A stretch of 64,000 nucleotides of DNA from Acidobacteriota bacterium (GTDB lineage Bacteria > Acidobacteriota > Terriglobia > Terriglobales > Acidobacteriaceae): NCBI GenBank assembly GCA_023410055.1, contig JAEYQK010000057.1:13825-77824 (forward strand), given 5' to 3'. Position 1 is the first letter of the stretch, and each line of letters opens with the position of its first letter. The notes under the pieces were generated by a model, which was not told the origin of the DNA, searched no databases, and worked only from the letters and a program-made list of their open reading frames with translations. The position numbers and the translations under genes were made by a program. Shown one piece after another: positions 17,513-25,386 of the stretch.

Positions 17513-17623
17513 GGAGCCTTTGACTTTTGGAGACAGCGTGACACAGGGGAGGGTGCCAGGGTGAGCGGAGGCAGGTGTGGTGATTATAGAGATTCCTCCT
17601 CCCTCCGGTCGTCGGAATGACAA
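17412..17623 (-). repeat. Direct repeat unit 1 (zinc-ribbon frame plus family-B element)
   Basis: This unit and 20576-20795 share, in the same order and orientation, the zinc-ribbon-like reading frame, its about 60-bp upstream region (with the block TTTGGAGACAG), and a terminal family-B element, GATTCCTCCTCCCTCCGGTC plus GGAATGACAA. They flank the three-gene module at 17880-20504. Confidence 0.7.
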
Positions 17624-17667
17624 GGCGCACAGGGCCTTCGTTCCAGCCGACGAAGGCACCGACGGTA

Positions 17668-17743
17668 TTCATCTTCAGGATGGCTTCATCTTCACCTTCC
17701 GGCCGGCTTCATCTTCAGGATGCTTCATCTTCAGGATGGCTTC
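17668..17743. repeat. Imperfect tandem repeat, 16-23 bp units
   Basis: TTCATCTTCAGGATGGC (17668) recurs at 17708 and 17724, with a diverged unit beginning at 17685 (TTCATCTTCACCTTCC). It lies in the leader region upstream of the PA2779-like gene. Confidence 0.75.
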
Positions 17744-17879
17744 CTGGGTCTCGTGTGCAATGAATTGCCTAGTTGTGCGCCGAAACACCTTATACGAGGA
17801 AATACTATTCAAAACAGCGACTCACCTGCGCTATTCTGACAGCGCGCCCCGTCTGAGTACTCTCAATCAAGGAGAAGAT

Positions 17880-18287
17880 ATGTTCGCTTTTTTGGCGAAG
17901 ACCGCCAAGTTCGCCGTTGTGTTTACGTTGGTTGCGACGTTCCTGGTGCCACAAGACGTTCTTGCGCAGAACCACGTTGTCAATTCGAAGGAACTCCAGC
18001 AGCAGGCAGTCGCAGCATCGCAGGAGCGGCAGGCAAAGGTCGACCGGGTACAGAAGTTCTTTAGTACGGAAATGGCGCAGAAGGCGCTCAAGAGCGCCAA
18101 GATCGACCAACAGCAGGTAAAGACCGCCGTATCGCAGCTGAGCGATGAGGAACTGGAGAACATCGCTGCCAAAACCGATAAGGCGCAGCAGGACTTCGCC
18201 GCTGGCTCACTCACCAATCAGCAGATCACCTACATTCTGATCGCATTGGCGACCGCTGTGATCGTCATCCTGATCGTAAAAGCATAA
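17880..18287 (+). CDS. PA2779-like small exported membrane protein
   Basis: 135 residues. ATG at 17880 has a strong AAGGAGAAG site. A signal peptide ends near LVPQDVLAQ. The middle is a charged, heptad-like helical region (KVDRVQKFFSTEMAQKALKS, then DEELENIAAKTDKAQQ), and a C-terminal transmembrane helix (YILIALATAVIVILIVKA) ends the protein. This matches the PA2779/DUF6627 family, usually found next to a PA2778-type cysteine peptidase, as here. Predicted topology: periplasmic helical hairpin held in the inner membrane by its tail. Possibly substrate or partner of the peptidase; function unknown. Confidence 0.78.
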   Translation: MFAFLAKTAKFAVVFTLVATFLVPQDVLAQNHVVNSKELQQQAVAASQERQAKVDRVQKFFSTEMAQKALKSAKIDQQQVKTAVSQLSDEELENIAAKTDKAQQDFAAGSLTNQQITYILIALATAVIVILIVKA

Positions 18288-18293
18288 TCACTC

Positions 18294-18839
18294 GTGATTC
18301 GACGGACCGCAGTTCTGGTATCGCTTGCGATTTGGCTCGCCGCACTGGCCGTGGCGAGCCATGCGGCGGTCGTCTGGCTTGACGTTCCTTTCGTGAAACA
18401 GGAGAAGAATGCCTGCGGCGCTGCCTCCATTTCGATGGTGATGCGGTACTGGGCGCAGCAACAAGGCAAGACTGCCGGACAGGAAGCGGATGCTCCGACC
18501 ATTTTCCGGCAACTGTATTCGGAGAAAGCGCACGGAATCTTCGCCAGCGACTTGCAGCGGTACCTGGAGGAACACGATTTCCGTGTCTTCGCCTTTCACG
18601 GCGCGTGGGACGACCTGAGTCAACATATCGCGAAGGGCCGACCGCTGATTGTCTCGCTGGCTGAATCTGGGCGGAATGGCCCACTTCACTACGTCGTCGT
18701 GGTGGGACTCGACGGCAACGAGCAACTGGTGATGGTGAACGATCCAGCAAACAGAAAGCTGCTTAAAATGCACTGGCGAGAGTTCGAACATGGCTGGTCA
18801 TTGACCGAGCACTGGACGTTGCTGGCACTCCCCCGCTGA
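18294..18839 (+). CDS. PA2778-like exported C39-family cysteine peptidase
   Basis: 181 residues. GTG start six bases after the preceding stop; signal peptide ending ALAVASHA. The peptidase-C39-like domain begins WLDVPFVKQEKNACGAASIS with the catalytic Cys at residue 41. The His follows in GPLHYVVVVG and the Asn/Asp in VMVNDPANR. Unlike C39 domains of bacteriocin exporters it has no ABC transporter. PA2778 proteins often carry TPRs; here TPRs are in the next gene. Likely a periplasmic peptidase acting on its neighbour, as an inference from gene pairing. Confidence 0.8.
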   Translation: MIRRTAVLVSLAIWLAALAVASHAAVVWLDVPFVKQEKNACGAASISMVMRYWAQQQGKTAGQEADAPTIFRQLYSEKAHGIFASDLQRYLEEHDFRVFAFHGAWDDLSQHIAKGRPLIVSLAESGRNGPLHYVVVVGLDGNEQLVMVNDPANRKLLKMHWREFEHGWSLTEHWTLLALPR

Positions 18840-18848
18840 GGATTCAGT

Positions 18849-20504
18849 ATTAGAACTCTGATCGCCATCCTGATTCTATTGCCGTCGCTGCATGTTGCCG
18901 CGCAGGAGACCAGCCATATCGGCATACAAGGCGCTTGCGCGCAAACGGGAGCTGTTTCGGTCCGGAGTGCTGATGCAGATTACGACTGCGGCATGGCACT
19001 GGCTTCGTCAGGTCAGCCGATAGAGGCCGTCGCGAGTTTCGAGGCTGGGCTGAGAAAAGCTCCGCGGGATAAGCGGTTTCCGATCGAGTTGGCCGGACTG
19101 GCCTTCCGTGCTAAAGATCCTGAGCGAGCCAAACACCTTCTTCATCAAGCGCTGCACATCGACGCTAGCGACACGTACGCGAACGACTTTCTGGCGACTC
19201 TTTATTTTTTGGACGGCAACATCGAAGCCGCGCTGAAATACTGGAACCGCACAGGCAAGCCGATTGTCCAGACTGTGACAAGCGAGCCGACCCCACAGCT
19301 TGATCGGGTACTGCTGGACCGCGCGTTCACGTTCGCACCCGGTTCCCCACTAACGCTACGTCAGCTCAGGGAGACTGAACAGCGAATCCAATCCTTGCAC
19401 ATCTATCCGAGCTATCGCTTCGAGATAGTGGCGCGTTCCGACGAGAAGATCGACGTGGTATTTCGCAATACGGAGAGGAACGGCTGGGGAAATTCGAAAC
19501 TGAAGAAGTTGATAAACCTGTTCGGGAGCTTGCCTTTTCAGACGATCACTCCGGAGGCGTTCAATATTCGCGGTGCTGGGGCGAACTTCACATCTTTGTA
19601 CCGTTTCGACGCGCAGAAGAGACGATTGTTTTCCTCCTTCTCAGCCCCGCTACAGGGGAATCCGAAGTGGCGGTATGGCGTGAGCGTTGATCTTCGGAAA
19701 GAGAACTGGAACCTGACGTACCCGATTGATCTGAGCGGTGGGCGCAATTTCACGCTGGATAAGCTGGAAACGACAGCGCAGATCGGGGCTGTAGTCTCGC
19801 CTAATTGGCGCTGGACGAGTGCAGTGTCGGTGGCAAACCGCCGCTACTCGAACGTCAGCGTGGAACCCGGCACAGTCGATGCGGCCTTTGCTCGAGACTT
19901 CCTGCAGGGCGGGGCCACAGTGAAGTACGCGACACAACTGGAAGGGGCAGTAATCCGTATTCCGGAAAAGAGATTCTCGGCTACCGCAGTGGGCCGCATG
20001 GAATTTGGCAAGTGGTGGTCGCGTCCGGCGCAGTCGTTTGCGAAGGTTCAAGGGAGGCTTCGTGCACAGTGGACGCCGCGAGCGAAAGGCGATGACTACG
20101 CCCTCACTGGACAATTCAGTGCGGGGAAGATATTCGGAACGGTGCCGCTGGACGAGTTGAGCACAATGGGAATGGACGGCGAAAGCGATCTGTGGCTACG
20201 GGGGCACGCCGTTGTTCATGACGGCAAGAAGGGATTCGCTCCCATGGGACGCAAGTACGTCCTCTTTAATAGCGAGTGGGACAAGAACGTCTACAGTGGC
20301 ACGCTGTTCAGTGTGAAGCTCGGTCCGTTTCTGGATAGCGGGCGCATCTCCGACCCGTCCGCGATCCTCGGATCACGGCAATGGCTGGTTGACAGCGGAG
20401 TCCAAATCAAAGTGCGCGTCCTCGGCGCCGTCGGAATCACCCTCAGTTACGGTTACGGACTCGTCGATGGCGAGCATGCATTCCACGCGTCTGCGCTGAG
20501 GTAA
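18849..20504 (+). CDS. TPR protein with POTRA/Omp85-like outer-membrane barrel
   Basis: About 551 residues. TPR-like helices (residues 45-130: ALASSGQPIEAVASFEAGLR, RAKHLLHQALHI), a POTRA-like segment (FTFAPGSPLTLRQLRETEQR), then a beta-rich region to the C-terminus resembling Omp85/D15 barrels (KLGPFLDSGRISDPS near the end). It probably links a periplasmic TPR to an outer-membrane barrel. No canonical start gives a complete signal peptide. AUU at 18849 has GAGG seven bases upstream and yields RTLIAILILLPSLHVAAQ; TTG at 18879 would cut it short. Confidence 0.7.
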   Translation: MRTLIAILILLPSLHVAAQETSHIGIQGACAQTGAVSVRSADADYDCGMALASSGQPIEAVASFEAGLRKAPRDKRFPIELAGLAFRAKDPERAKHLLHQALHIDASDTYANDFLATLYFLDGNIEAALKYWNRTGKPIVQTVTSEPTPQLDRVLLDRAFTFAPGSPLTLRQLRETEQRIQSLHIYPSYRFEIVARSDEKIDVVFRNTERNGWGNSKLKKLINLFGSLPFQTITPEAFNIRGAGANFTSLYRFDAQKRRLFSSFSAPLQGNPKWRYGVSVDLRKENWNLTYPIDLSGGRNFTLDKLETTAQIGAVVSPNWRWTSAVSVANRRYSNVSVEPGTVDAAFARDFLQGGATVKYATQLEGAVIRIPEKRFSATAVGRMEFGKWWSRPAQSFAKVQGRLRAQWTPRAKGDDYALTGQFSAGKIFGTVPLDELSTMGMDGESDLWLRGHAVVHDGKKGFAPMGRKYVLFNSEWDKNVYSGTLFSVKLGPFLDSGRISDPSAILGSRQWLVDSGVQIKVRVLGAVGITLSYGYGLVDGEHAFHASALR

Positions 20505-20520
20505 TAACTCGGCCCACCTG

Positions 20521-20676
20521 TTACAGGGACTCAGAAGAGAGGCTCTCCTCCGCTGATGGGTTCGCCTCGACCGGAATGCAGGGCGTGTCGTTCGTTGGAT
20601 TGACGAGTCCGCAGCGGCTGCAGATGTATACGCCGTCTTCTTCGCGAAGCATGGGTTGGTGGTGAAGGAGTTCCAT
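20521..20676 (-). CDS. Small zinc-ribbon-like protein, copy 2 (51 residues)
   Basis: Paralogue of 17321-17512: ELLHHQPMLREEDG then YICSRCGLVNPTNDTPC, followed by a different acidic tail rich in Ser and Glu. Runs convergent to the TPR/Omp85-like gene, with its stop 16 nt from that gene's stop. Cysteines and the NPTND core are kept while DNA positions vary, arguing for a translated product. Function unknown. Confidence 0.5.
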   Translation of the reverse strand: MELLHHQPMLREEDGVYICSRCGLVNPTNDTPCIPVEANPSAEESLSSESL

Positions 20677-20795
20677 GGGTGGCCTTTTTCCTTTGGAGAC
20701 AGAGCGGTGAAGTGGAGGATGCCTTTCGGTGATCTCATCAGAGGAGCCGTGGTGGCGATAGGGATTCCTCCTCCCTCCGGTCATCGAAATGACAA
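20576..20795 (-). repeat. Direct repeat unit 2 (zinc-ribbon frame plus family-B element)
   Basis: Second copy of the unit at 17412-17623, same orientation. It ends with the family-B element GGGATTCCTCCTCCCTCCGG ... AAATGACAA (20761-20795). Confidence 0.7.
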
Positions 20796-20847
20796 CAACG
20801 AGCGAGAGACGCCCGCGCCACAGCCGCCGGGCCGGCGGCGCTACGAT

Positions 20848-20893
20848 GCCGGACTGGAGTCCGGCGCTACACGGACGGGGCACAGCCCCGTCC
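20848..20893. repeat. Dispersed double-hairpin repeat, family C, copy 1
   Basis: GCCGGACTGGAGTCCGGC, a perfect palindrome, then GACGGGGC-ACA-GCCCCGTC. The first hairpin with flanking GCGCTACA recurs at 31237-31260, followed there by a different GC-rich hairpin. It sits just past the thiolase stop and could also act as a transcript end. Confidence 0.7.
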
Positions 20894-20904
20894 CTACACA
20901 AGCG

Positions 20905-22098
20905 TCAGCGTTCGACGGCTATGGCGACGGCGTTGCCGCCACCGAGGCAGAGCGCGGCGATGCCGCGGTGGACGTCGCGACGGATCATCTCGTAGATCAA
21001 CGTCACCAGCACACGGGCGCCGCTGGCGCCAATCGGATGGCCGAGAGCTACGGCTCCACCATTCACGTTGACTTTGTTCAGGTCGAGGCCGAGTTCGCGA
21101 CTCACGCCGAGTGCCTGGACTGAGAAGGCTTCATTGAGTTCATACAGATCGACGTCTTCGTTCTTCCAGCCGGTCTTTTTCCAGATTTGGCGGACGGCGT
21201 CGACAGGAGCCATCATGACCCACTTTGGTTCGACGCCACTGGTCGCTTGAGCGACGATGCGAACCATGGGCTTGGCTCCGAGTTCTTTGGCTTTGGTTGC
21301 GCTGGTCACGACGACGGCTGCGGCACCATCGTTCACACCGGGAGCGTTTCCGGCGGTGACGGTTCCATCTTTCTTGAAGGCTGGCTTGAGGGCGCGGAGA
21401 GCTTCTATGGTGGCGTCCTCGCGTGGGCCTTCGTCTTTGTCGAAGATCGTGGGCGGGGCGCCTTTCTTTCTTGCGGGAATCTCGACCGGGACGATCTGAG
21501 CCTTGAATCGGCATTCGTTCCTCGCGGCGACGGCTTTGCGGTGCGAGTTCAGCGCGTACTCGTCCTGCTCCTCGCGCGTGATGCCGTACTTCTCGGCCAC
21601 GTTCTCGCCGGTGTTGCCCATGTGGTAGTCGTTGTAGACATCCCAGAGGCCGTCGTGAACCATGGAGTCGATCAGTTCTCCGTTGCCGAGTCGATAGCCC
21701 CTGCGCGCGTTTGGAAGCAGGTAGGGCGCATTGGTCATGGATTCCATGCCACCGGCGATGACGACTTCGGCGTTGCCGGTCTGAACGGCTTGCGCGGCGA
21801 GCGCGACGGCTTTCAATCCCGAGCCACAGACCTTATTGATGGTCATGGCGCCGACGCTCGCGGGAATACCTCCGAAGATGGCGGCCTGGCGTGCTGGATT
21901 CTGTCCCAGTCCGGCAGAGACAACGTTGCCCATGATCACTTCATTGACCTGCGCGGGATCGATGCCGGCGCGCTTCACGGCTTCGCGGACGACGATAGCG
22001 CCGAGTTCTGGAGCAGTGAGATCGGAAAGCGAGCCCTGAAACTTACCGATGGGTGTGCGCACTCCAGAGATGATCACTATATCGTCAGACGAGGGCAT
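20905..22098 (-). CDS. Acetyl-CoA C-acetyltransferase (thiolase)
   Basis: 397 residues. Condenses or cleaves acetoacetyl-CoA. Visible are the acylated Cys91 in INKVCGSGLKA, the NEAFSVQALG and GHPIGASGAR motifs, and the second catalytic Cys in ALCLGGGNA. ATG at 22098 is chosen because AGGAGG lies four bases upstream; a longer frame upstream lacks such a site. It is divergent from the CPBP protease gene. No other fatty-acid or PHB gene is adjacent, so the pathway is open (beta-oxidation, PHB or mevalonate). Confidence 0.94.
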   Translation of the reverse strand: MPSSDDIVIISGVRTPIGKFQGSLSDLTAPELGAIVVREAVKRAGIDPAQVNEVIMGNVVSAGLGQNPARQAAIFGGIPASVGAMTINKVCGSGLKAVALAAQAVQTGNAEVVIAGGMESMTNAPYLLPNARRGYRLGNGELIDSMVHDGLWDVYNDYHMGNTGENVAEKYGITREEQDEYALNSHRKAVAARNECRFKAQIVPVEIPARKKGAPPTIFDKDEGPREDATIEALRALKPAFKKDGTVTAGNAPGVNDGAAAVVVTSATKAKELGAKPMVRIVAQATSGVEPKWVMMAPVDAVRQIWKKTGWKNEDVDLYELNEAFSVQALGVSRELGLDLNKVNVNGGAVALGHPIGASGARVLVTLIYEMIRRDVHRGIAALCLGGGNAVAIAVER

Positions 22099-22195
22099 AC
22101 TGCCTCCTGCAAGAGAGCTTCGCCAGAGAAAACCCTGCGTATATGATGACGTAATTGAAAGAAGCACTCATTTTGAAGGAAAGTCGATACCGCAC

Positions 22196-23005
22196 ATGAG
22201 CTTGGATGACAACTTTGCCCAGAACGTAACAACAGCACAGACCGTGCCTCTCACCGTGTCCAAACCTGAACATAGGCCAGTAGCATCATGGCTGCATACC
22301 GTCGTACTCGTCCTGGTGATGCTCGGGCTGTCCTTTCTTGGATCACGATCGCAACATCGGCACGCGACTCACGCCTACCAGAACCTTTACTACCTTCTTC
22401 AGATGGCGATGGAGTGGGTGATCGTGGGCTACGTCTATCTGGGAATTCGCAGGCGGGGGCTTCGCCTGCAAGACATCGTAGGCGGTGACTGGAAGTTCAG
22501 AGACTTGTTGCGCGGCAAGTGGGACTCACTGCTGGAGATCTTGCTGGACGTTGCCATTGCTGCTGGCTTCTGGGTCGTATCGCTGATGGTTCTTGGGGCG
22601 CTGGGGTACTTCCTGGGGCTGGGAGGTACGAGCGGCATTGGCGACGCGAAAGAGAAACTCGGCGGACTAATTCCGCAGACTGTCGCTCAAGTGCTCATGT
22701 TCATCCCTTTGAGCATCACTGCCGGATTCTGTGAAGAAGTTATCTTTCGTGGATACCTGCAGCGGCAGTTCACTGCGCTCGGTCGAACAGAAATTGTCGG
22801 CATTCTACTACAAGCAGCTGTCTTTGGACTTGGTCACGGGTATCAAGGCGGGCCGAGAATGTTCATGCTTGCGGTCTACGGCGCAATGTTCGGAATCGTC
22901 GCAAGCATGCGAAAGAGCCTGCGTCCGGGCATGATCACGCATGCGTGGCAAGACGCGATTTCCGGCGTCATGATGTACGTTCTGTTCGTCGTGTTGAAGA
23001 AGTAG
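22196..23005 (+). CDS. CPBP-family intramembrane metalloprotease
   Basis: 269 residues with several hydrophobic helices. The CPBP (Abi/CAAX) motifs are present: CEEVIFRGYLQRQ, the His in AAVFGLGHGY and the third motif ITHAWQDAISG. Such proteins cut prenylated or other substrates inside the membrane, or act in bacteriocin immunity; the substrate here is unknown. ATG at 22196 is chosen as the frame upstream runs into the thiolase leader. AAGGAAAG lies about 12 nt upstream. Confidence 0.85.
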   Translation: MSLDDNFAQNVTTAQTVPLTVSKPEHRPVASWLHTVVLVLVMLGLSFLGSRSQHRHATHAYQNLYYLLQMAMEWVIVGYVYLGIRRRGLRLQDIVGGDWKFRDLLRGKWDSLLEILLDVAIAAGFWVVSLMVLGALGYFLGLGGTSGIGDAKEKLGGLIPQTVAQVLMFIPLSITAGFCEEVIFRGYLQRQFTALGRTEIVGILLQAAVFGLGHGYQGGPRMFMLAVYGAMFGIVASMRKSLRPGMITHAWQDAISGVMMYVLFVVLKK

Positions 23006-23104
23006 GAGCGAGATTTTCTTTCGTAAACTCGCGATTGTTCTCAAAAGTAATTCGCGAAAACGAAAGTCTGATTGCTACATGAACGATTGCCTTGCTTTTT
23101 TTTC

Positions 23105-23133
23105 TTGACTTCGTTTTTGAATAACTCTATACA
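23105..23133 (+). promoter_or_regulatory. Strong sigma-70-type promoter
   Basis: TTGACT (23105-23110), spacer of exactly 17 nt, TATACA (23128-23133), in an AT-rich stretch. It lies 53 nt before the ATG of the Lys-rich peptide. Confidence 0.75.
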
Positions 23134-23185
23134 TCAAACCAATCGCAACAAAGTATCGTTGCAATTTCGAAGGGAGAATAGAACT

Positions 23186-23248
23186 ATGGCAACGAAAAAG
23201 GCAGCCGCAAAGAAGAAGCCGGCAAAGAAGACCGCCAAGAAGAAATAA
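23186..23248 (+). CDS. Lys/Ala-rich 20-residue basic peptide
   Basis: ATG at 23186, 20 codons, TAA. The product begins MATKKAAAKKKPAKK and contains only Lys, Ala, Pro and Thr after Met, like histone-H1/AlgP-type tails. An AGGGAG site is upstream, a 17-nt-spaced promoter lies at 23105-23133 and a terminator at 23273. The very small size argues for nucleic-acid binding or a ribosome- or nucleoid-associated role, but that is inference. It could alternatively be the remnant of a longer histone-like gene. Confidence 0.6.
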   Translation: MATKKAAAKKKPAKKTAKKK

Positions 23249-23272
23249 CTGAGGCGATCAGATAATGACACA

Positions 23273-23299
23273 GGGGACGCATAAAGCGTCCCCTAAACT
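23273..23299 (+). terminator. Terminator of the Lys-rich peptide gene
   Basis: Perfect 8-bp stem GGGGACGC / GCGTCCCC with loop ATAAA, followed by TAAACTTTT. It starts 25 nt after the stop codon of the mini-gene. Confidence 0.7.
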
Positions 23300-23307
23300 T
23301 TTGGAAG

Positions 23308-23346
23308 CAGTTCTCAGCAGTCAGTTCTCAGTTCTCAGTTCTCAGT
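23308..23346. repeat. 7-bp tandem repeat (TTCTCAG type), copy 1
   Basis: CAGTTCTCAGCAGTCAGTTCTCAG and further TTCTCAG units. The same heptamer recurs at 38943-39021 and the related TACTCAG at 37283-37320. Confidence 0.75.
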
Positions 23347-23382
23347 TGAAAAAGGATGACCGCCGAAGCACATCAGCGTTTG

Positions 23383-24087
23383 CTACTGAGCGGCTATCGC
23401 GAGTGCTGCGATGGCGGCGGTTTCAGCGCGAAGAATCGTCCGACCTAGTGAAGCACTGAGCCATCCACACTCGGAAAACATCTGCAATTCTTCTGACGTC
23501 CATCCACCTTCGGGACCGACGGCGAGTGCAAGCGACTCGGAATCATTGCGGTCAACAAACTCGCGCAGGGTCGCGTTCTCTTCCCTTTCAGAAAGAACGA
23601 TTCTCGTACTGCTGAACTGGGACAGGAGTTCACGGCTGAGCTTGACGGGATCATCGATCGCGGGAACAGCGGTCCGACGCGACTGTTCGGAAGCCTGCAC
23701 GGCAATTCGACGCCAACGTTCGACGCGCTTCTCTGCCGCCTTGGCAAGATGAACTTCGGTGCGCCGGGCCATCACCGGGATGATTCTTGCCACGCCGAGT
23801 TCAGTGCACTTCTCGATGGCCCATTCAAGACGATCAAATTTGAAGATGGCAAGCAGCAGCGTGATGTTGGAGAGCTGCGACGATTCCACAGTCTCGCCCA
23901 GATCGAACTCAACTCGATCTTCGCCGGCGATCAACGACACGGTGCCACGACGGACGGTGTCACCGGTAGCTATGTCGAACTGCTGCCCGACCCTGGCGCG
24001 GAGGACGCGAACGAGATGAGCCGCGTGCGCTCCGGTGAGAGCGGCGCGGGCTCCGTTTATTTCGTCGGCAATAAAGCGGCGGCGCAT
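23383..24087 (-). CDS. rsmE: 16S rRNA m3U1498 methyltransferase
   Basis: 234 residues. SPOUT-class methyltransferase: an N-terminal PUA-like domain (RRRFIADEING...), then the knot with the SAM-binding GPEGGWTSEELQMF and LGRTILRAETAAIAAL motifs. It methylates U1498 of 16S rRNA. ATG at 24087 chosen because it gives the family N-terminus; the frame extends upstream only through a TTTTGAG-like repeat. No clear ribosome-binding site. It follows dnaJ at about 120 nt, a common rsmE location. Confidence 0.92.
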   Translation of the reverse strand: MRRRFIADEINGARAALTGAHAAHLVRVLRARVGQQFDIATGDTVRRGTVSLIAGEDRVEFDLGETVESSQLSNITLLLAIFKFDRLEWAIEKCTELGVARIIPVMARRTEVHLAKAAEKRVERWRRIAVQASEQSRRTAVPAIDDPVKLSRELLSQFSSTRIVLSEREENATLREFVDRNDSESLALAVGPEGGWTSEELQMFSECGWLSASLGRTILRAETAAIAALAIAAQ

Positions 24088-24210
24088 TGCAATTCTGATT
24101 TTCGAGTTTTGAGTTTTGAATTGCAACAGAGAACGGAACGAGACATTGACCGCAAGAAAAAGGCGCGACCTGAATCGCACCTCATTCAGAACTCAATTCG
24201 ATACTCTAGA

Positions 24211-25353
24211 CTATCCAAAGATATCCTTCACTTTGCTCAACAGCGTGTTTCGCTCGGGCTTGTTGTCGATTGAAGTTGATCCTTGCAGTTCATTGAGCAG
24301 CTCGCGTTGGCGCTTGTTGAGCTTCGTGGGCGTCTGGACTTTCACCTGGACGTAGAGGTCGCCTTTGTTGCGACTGTGCAGCACGGGGACACCCTTACCT
24401 TTAATCCGGAAGCTCGTGCCGGTCTGCGTACCTTCGGGGACTTTGAGCGCGTGCTCGCCGTCGAGGGTGGGGATATGAATCTCGGCGCCGAGAGCCGCCT
24501 GAGAAAAGGATATCGGCACGACACAATGAATGTCGTTCCCCTCGCGCTCGAAGAACTTGTGATCCTTAACGTGGAGAACTACATACAGATCGCCGTTCGG
24601 GCCACCATGCGTTCCGGACTCACCTTGCTGCCCGTAGCGAATGCGCGTTCCGTCTTCAACACCGGCAGGGATGGTGACCTCAATGGTGCGTTCGCGAAGG
24701 ATGCGGCCTTCACCGTGACACTTTGAGCACGGATCGGTAATGACCTGTCCTGCGCCCTGACATGTGGGGCAGGTGCGGGCAATGCTGAAAAAGCCTTGCT
24801 GGTAGCGAACCTGACCGCGTCCGCCACAAGCTGAACATGTAACCGGAGCTTTGCCGTGAGCGGCACCTGAGCCGAAGCACTGCTCGCACGCTTCGCGGCG
24901 ACGGATCTGAACATTAGTCTGGTAGCCGAAAACGGCTTGCTCAAATTCGAGGCTAACGTCGGCGCGGATATCGGCCCCCTGGGTGGCACGGGAGCGGCGT
25001 CGACCCCCTCCACCAAAGACATCACCGAAGCCGAACAGATCGCTGATGTTGCCGAAGACATCCCCAAAATCCTGGAAGATGGTGGGATCGAAGCCACCCG
25101 CACCGACACCAGAGCCGACTCCGGCGTGGCCGAAGCGGTCGTAAGCAGCACGCTTGTCGGCGTCGGCCAGGATGGCATAGGCTTCGCTGGCTTCCTTGAA
25201 CTTCTCCTCTGCGTCCGGATTGTTCGGATTACGGTCAGGATGATATTGCATGGCTAGCTTGCGATAGGAGCTCTTGATCTCCTGATCGGTGGCCGAGCGC
25301 GAGACGCCAAGTATCTCGTAGTAGTCGCGTTTCTGATTCGTAGGCAGTGTCGT
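24211..25353 (-). CDS. dnaJ: Chaperone DnaJ (no canonical start codon)
   Basis: About 380 residues. Co-chaperone stimulating DnaK. J domain beginning KRDYYEILGVSRSATDQEIK with HPD, Gly/Phe linker, four CxxCxGxG zinc motifs (CEQCFGSG, CSACGGRG, CPTCQGAG, CSKCHGEG) and the C-terminal substrate domains. Between the grpE stop and the J domain the frame has no ATG, GTG or TTG. The best candidates are ACG at 25353 (GAGGAA about 10 nt upstream) or CTG at 25347. The first ATG (25251) lies inside the J domain, just before HPD, and would destroy function. Confidence 0.9.
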   Translation of the reverse strand, partial: TTLPTNQKRDYYEILGVSRSATDQEIKSSYRKLAMQYHPDRNPNNPDAEEKFKEASEAYAILADADKRAAYDRFGHAGVGSGVGAGGFDPTIFQDFGDVFGNISDLFGFGDVFGGGGRRRSRATQGADIRADVSLEFEQAVFGYQTNVQIRRREACEQCFGSGAAHGKAPVTCSACGGRGQVRYQQGFFSIARTCPTCQGAGQVITDPCSKCHGEGRILRERTIEVTIPAGVEDGTRIRYGQQGESGTHGGPNGDLYVVLHVKDHKFFEREGNDIHCVVPISFSQAALGAEIHIPTLDGEHALKVPEGTQTGTSFRIKGKGVPVLHSRNKGDLYVQVKVQTPTKLNKRQRELLNELQGSTSIDNKPERNTLLSKVKDIFG

Positions 25354-25386
25354 AGTACCCGATTCCTCTAAATTCGTTTTTGGAGC

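Noticed and set aside
17577..17879. N-terminal extension of the PA2779-like protein by about 100 residues
   Set aside because: The extension crosses a family-B repeat and a tandem repeat and has no ribosome-binding site, whereas ATG 17880 has AAGGAGAAG and starts a proper signal peptide.
18294..18839. C39 peptidase as part of a bacteriocin exporter
   Set aside because: No ABC transporter or double-glycine leader peptide is adjacent, and the protein has its own signal peptide.
21187..22146. 319-residue plus-strand open frame opposite the thiolase
   Set aside because: Shadow of the thiolase reading frame; no ribosome-binding site or recognisable motif.
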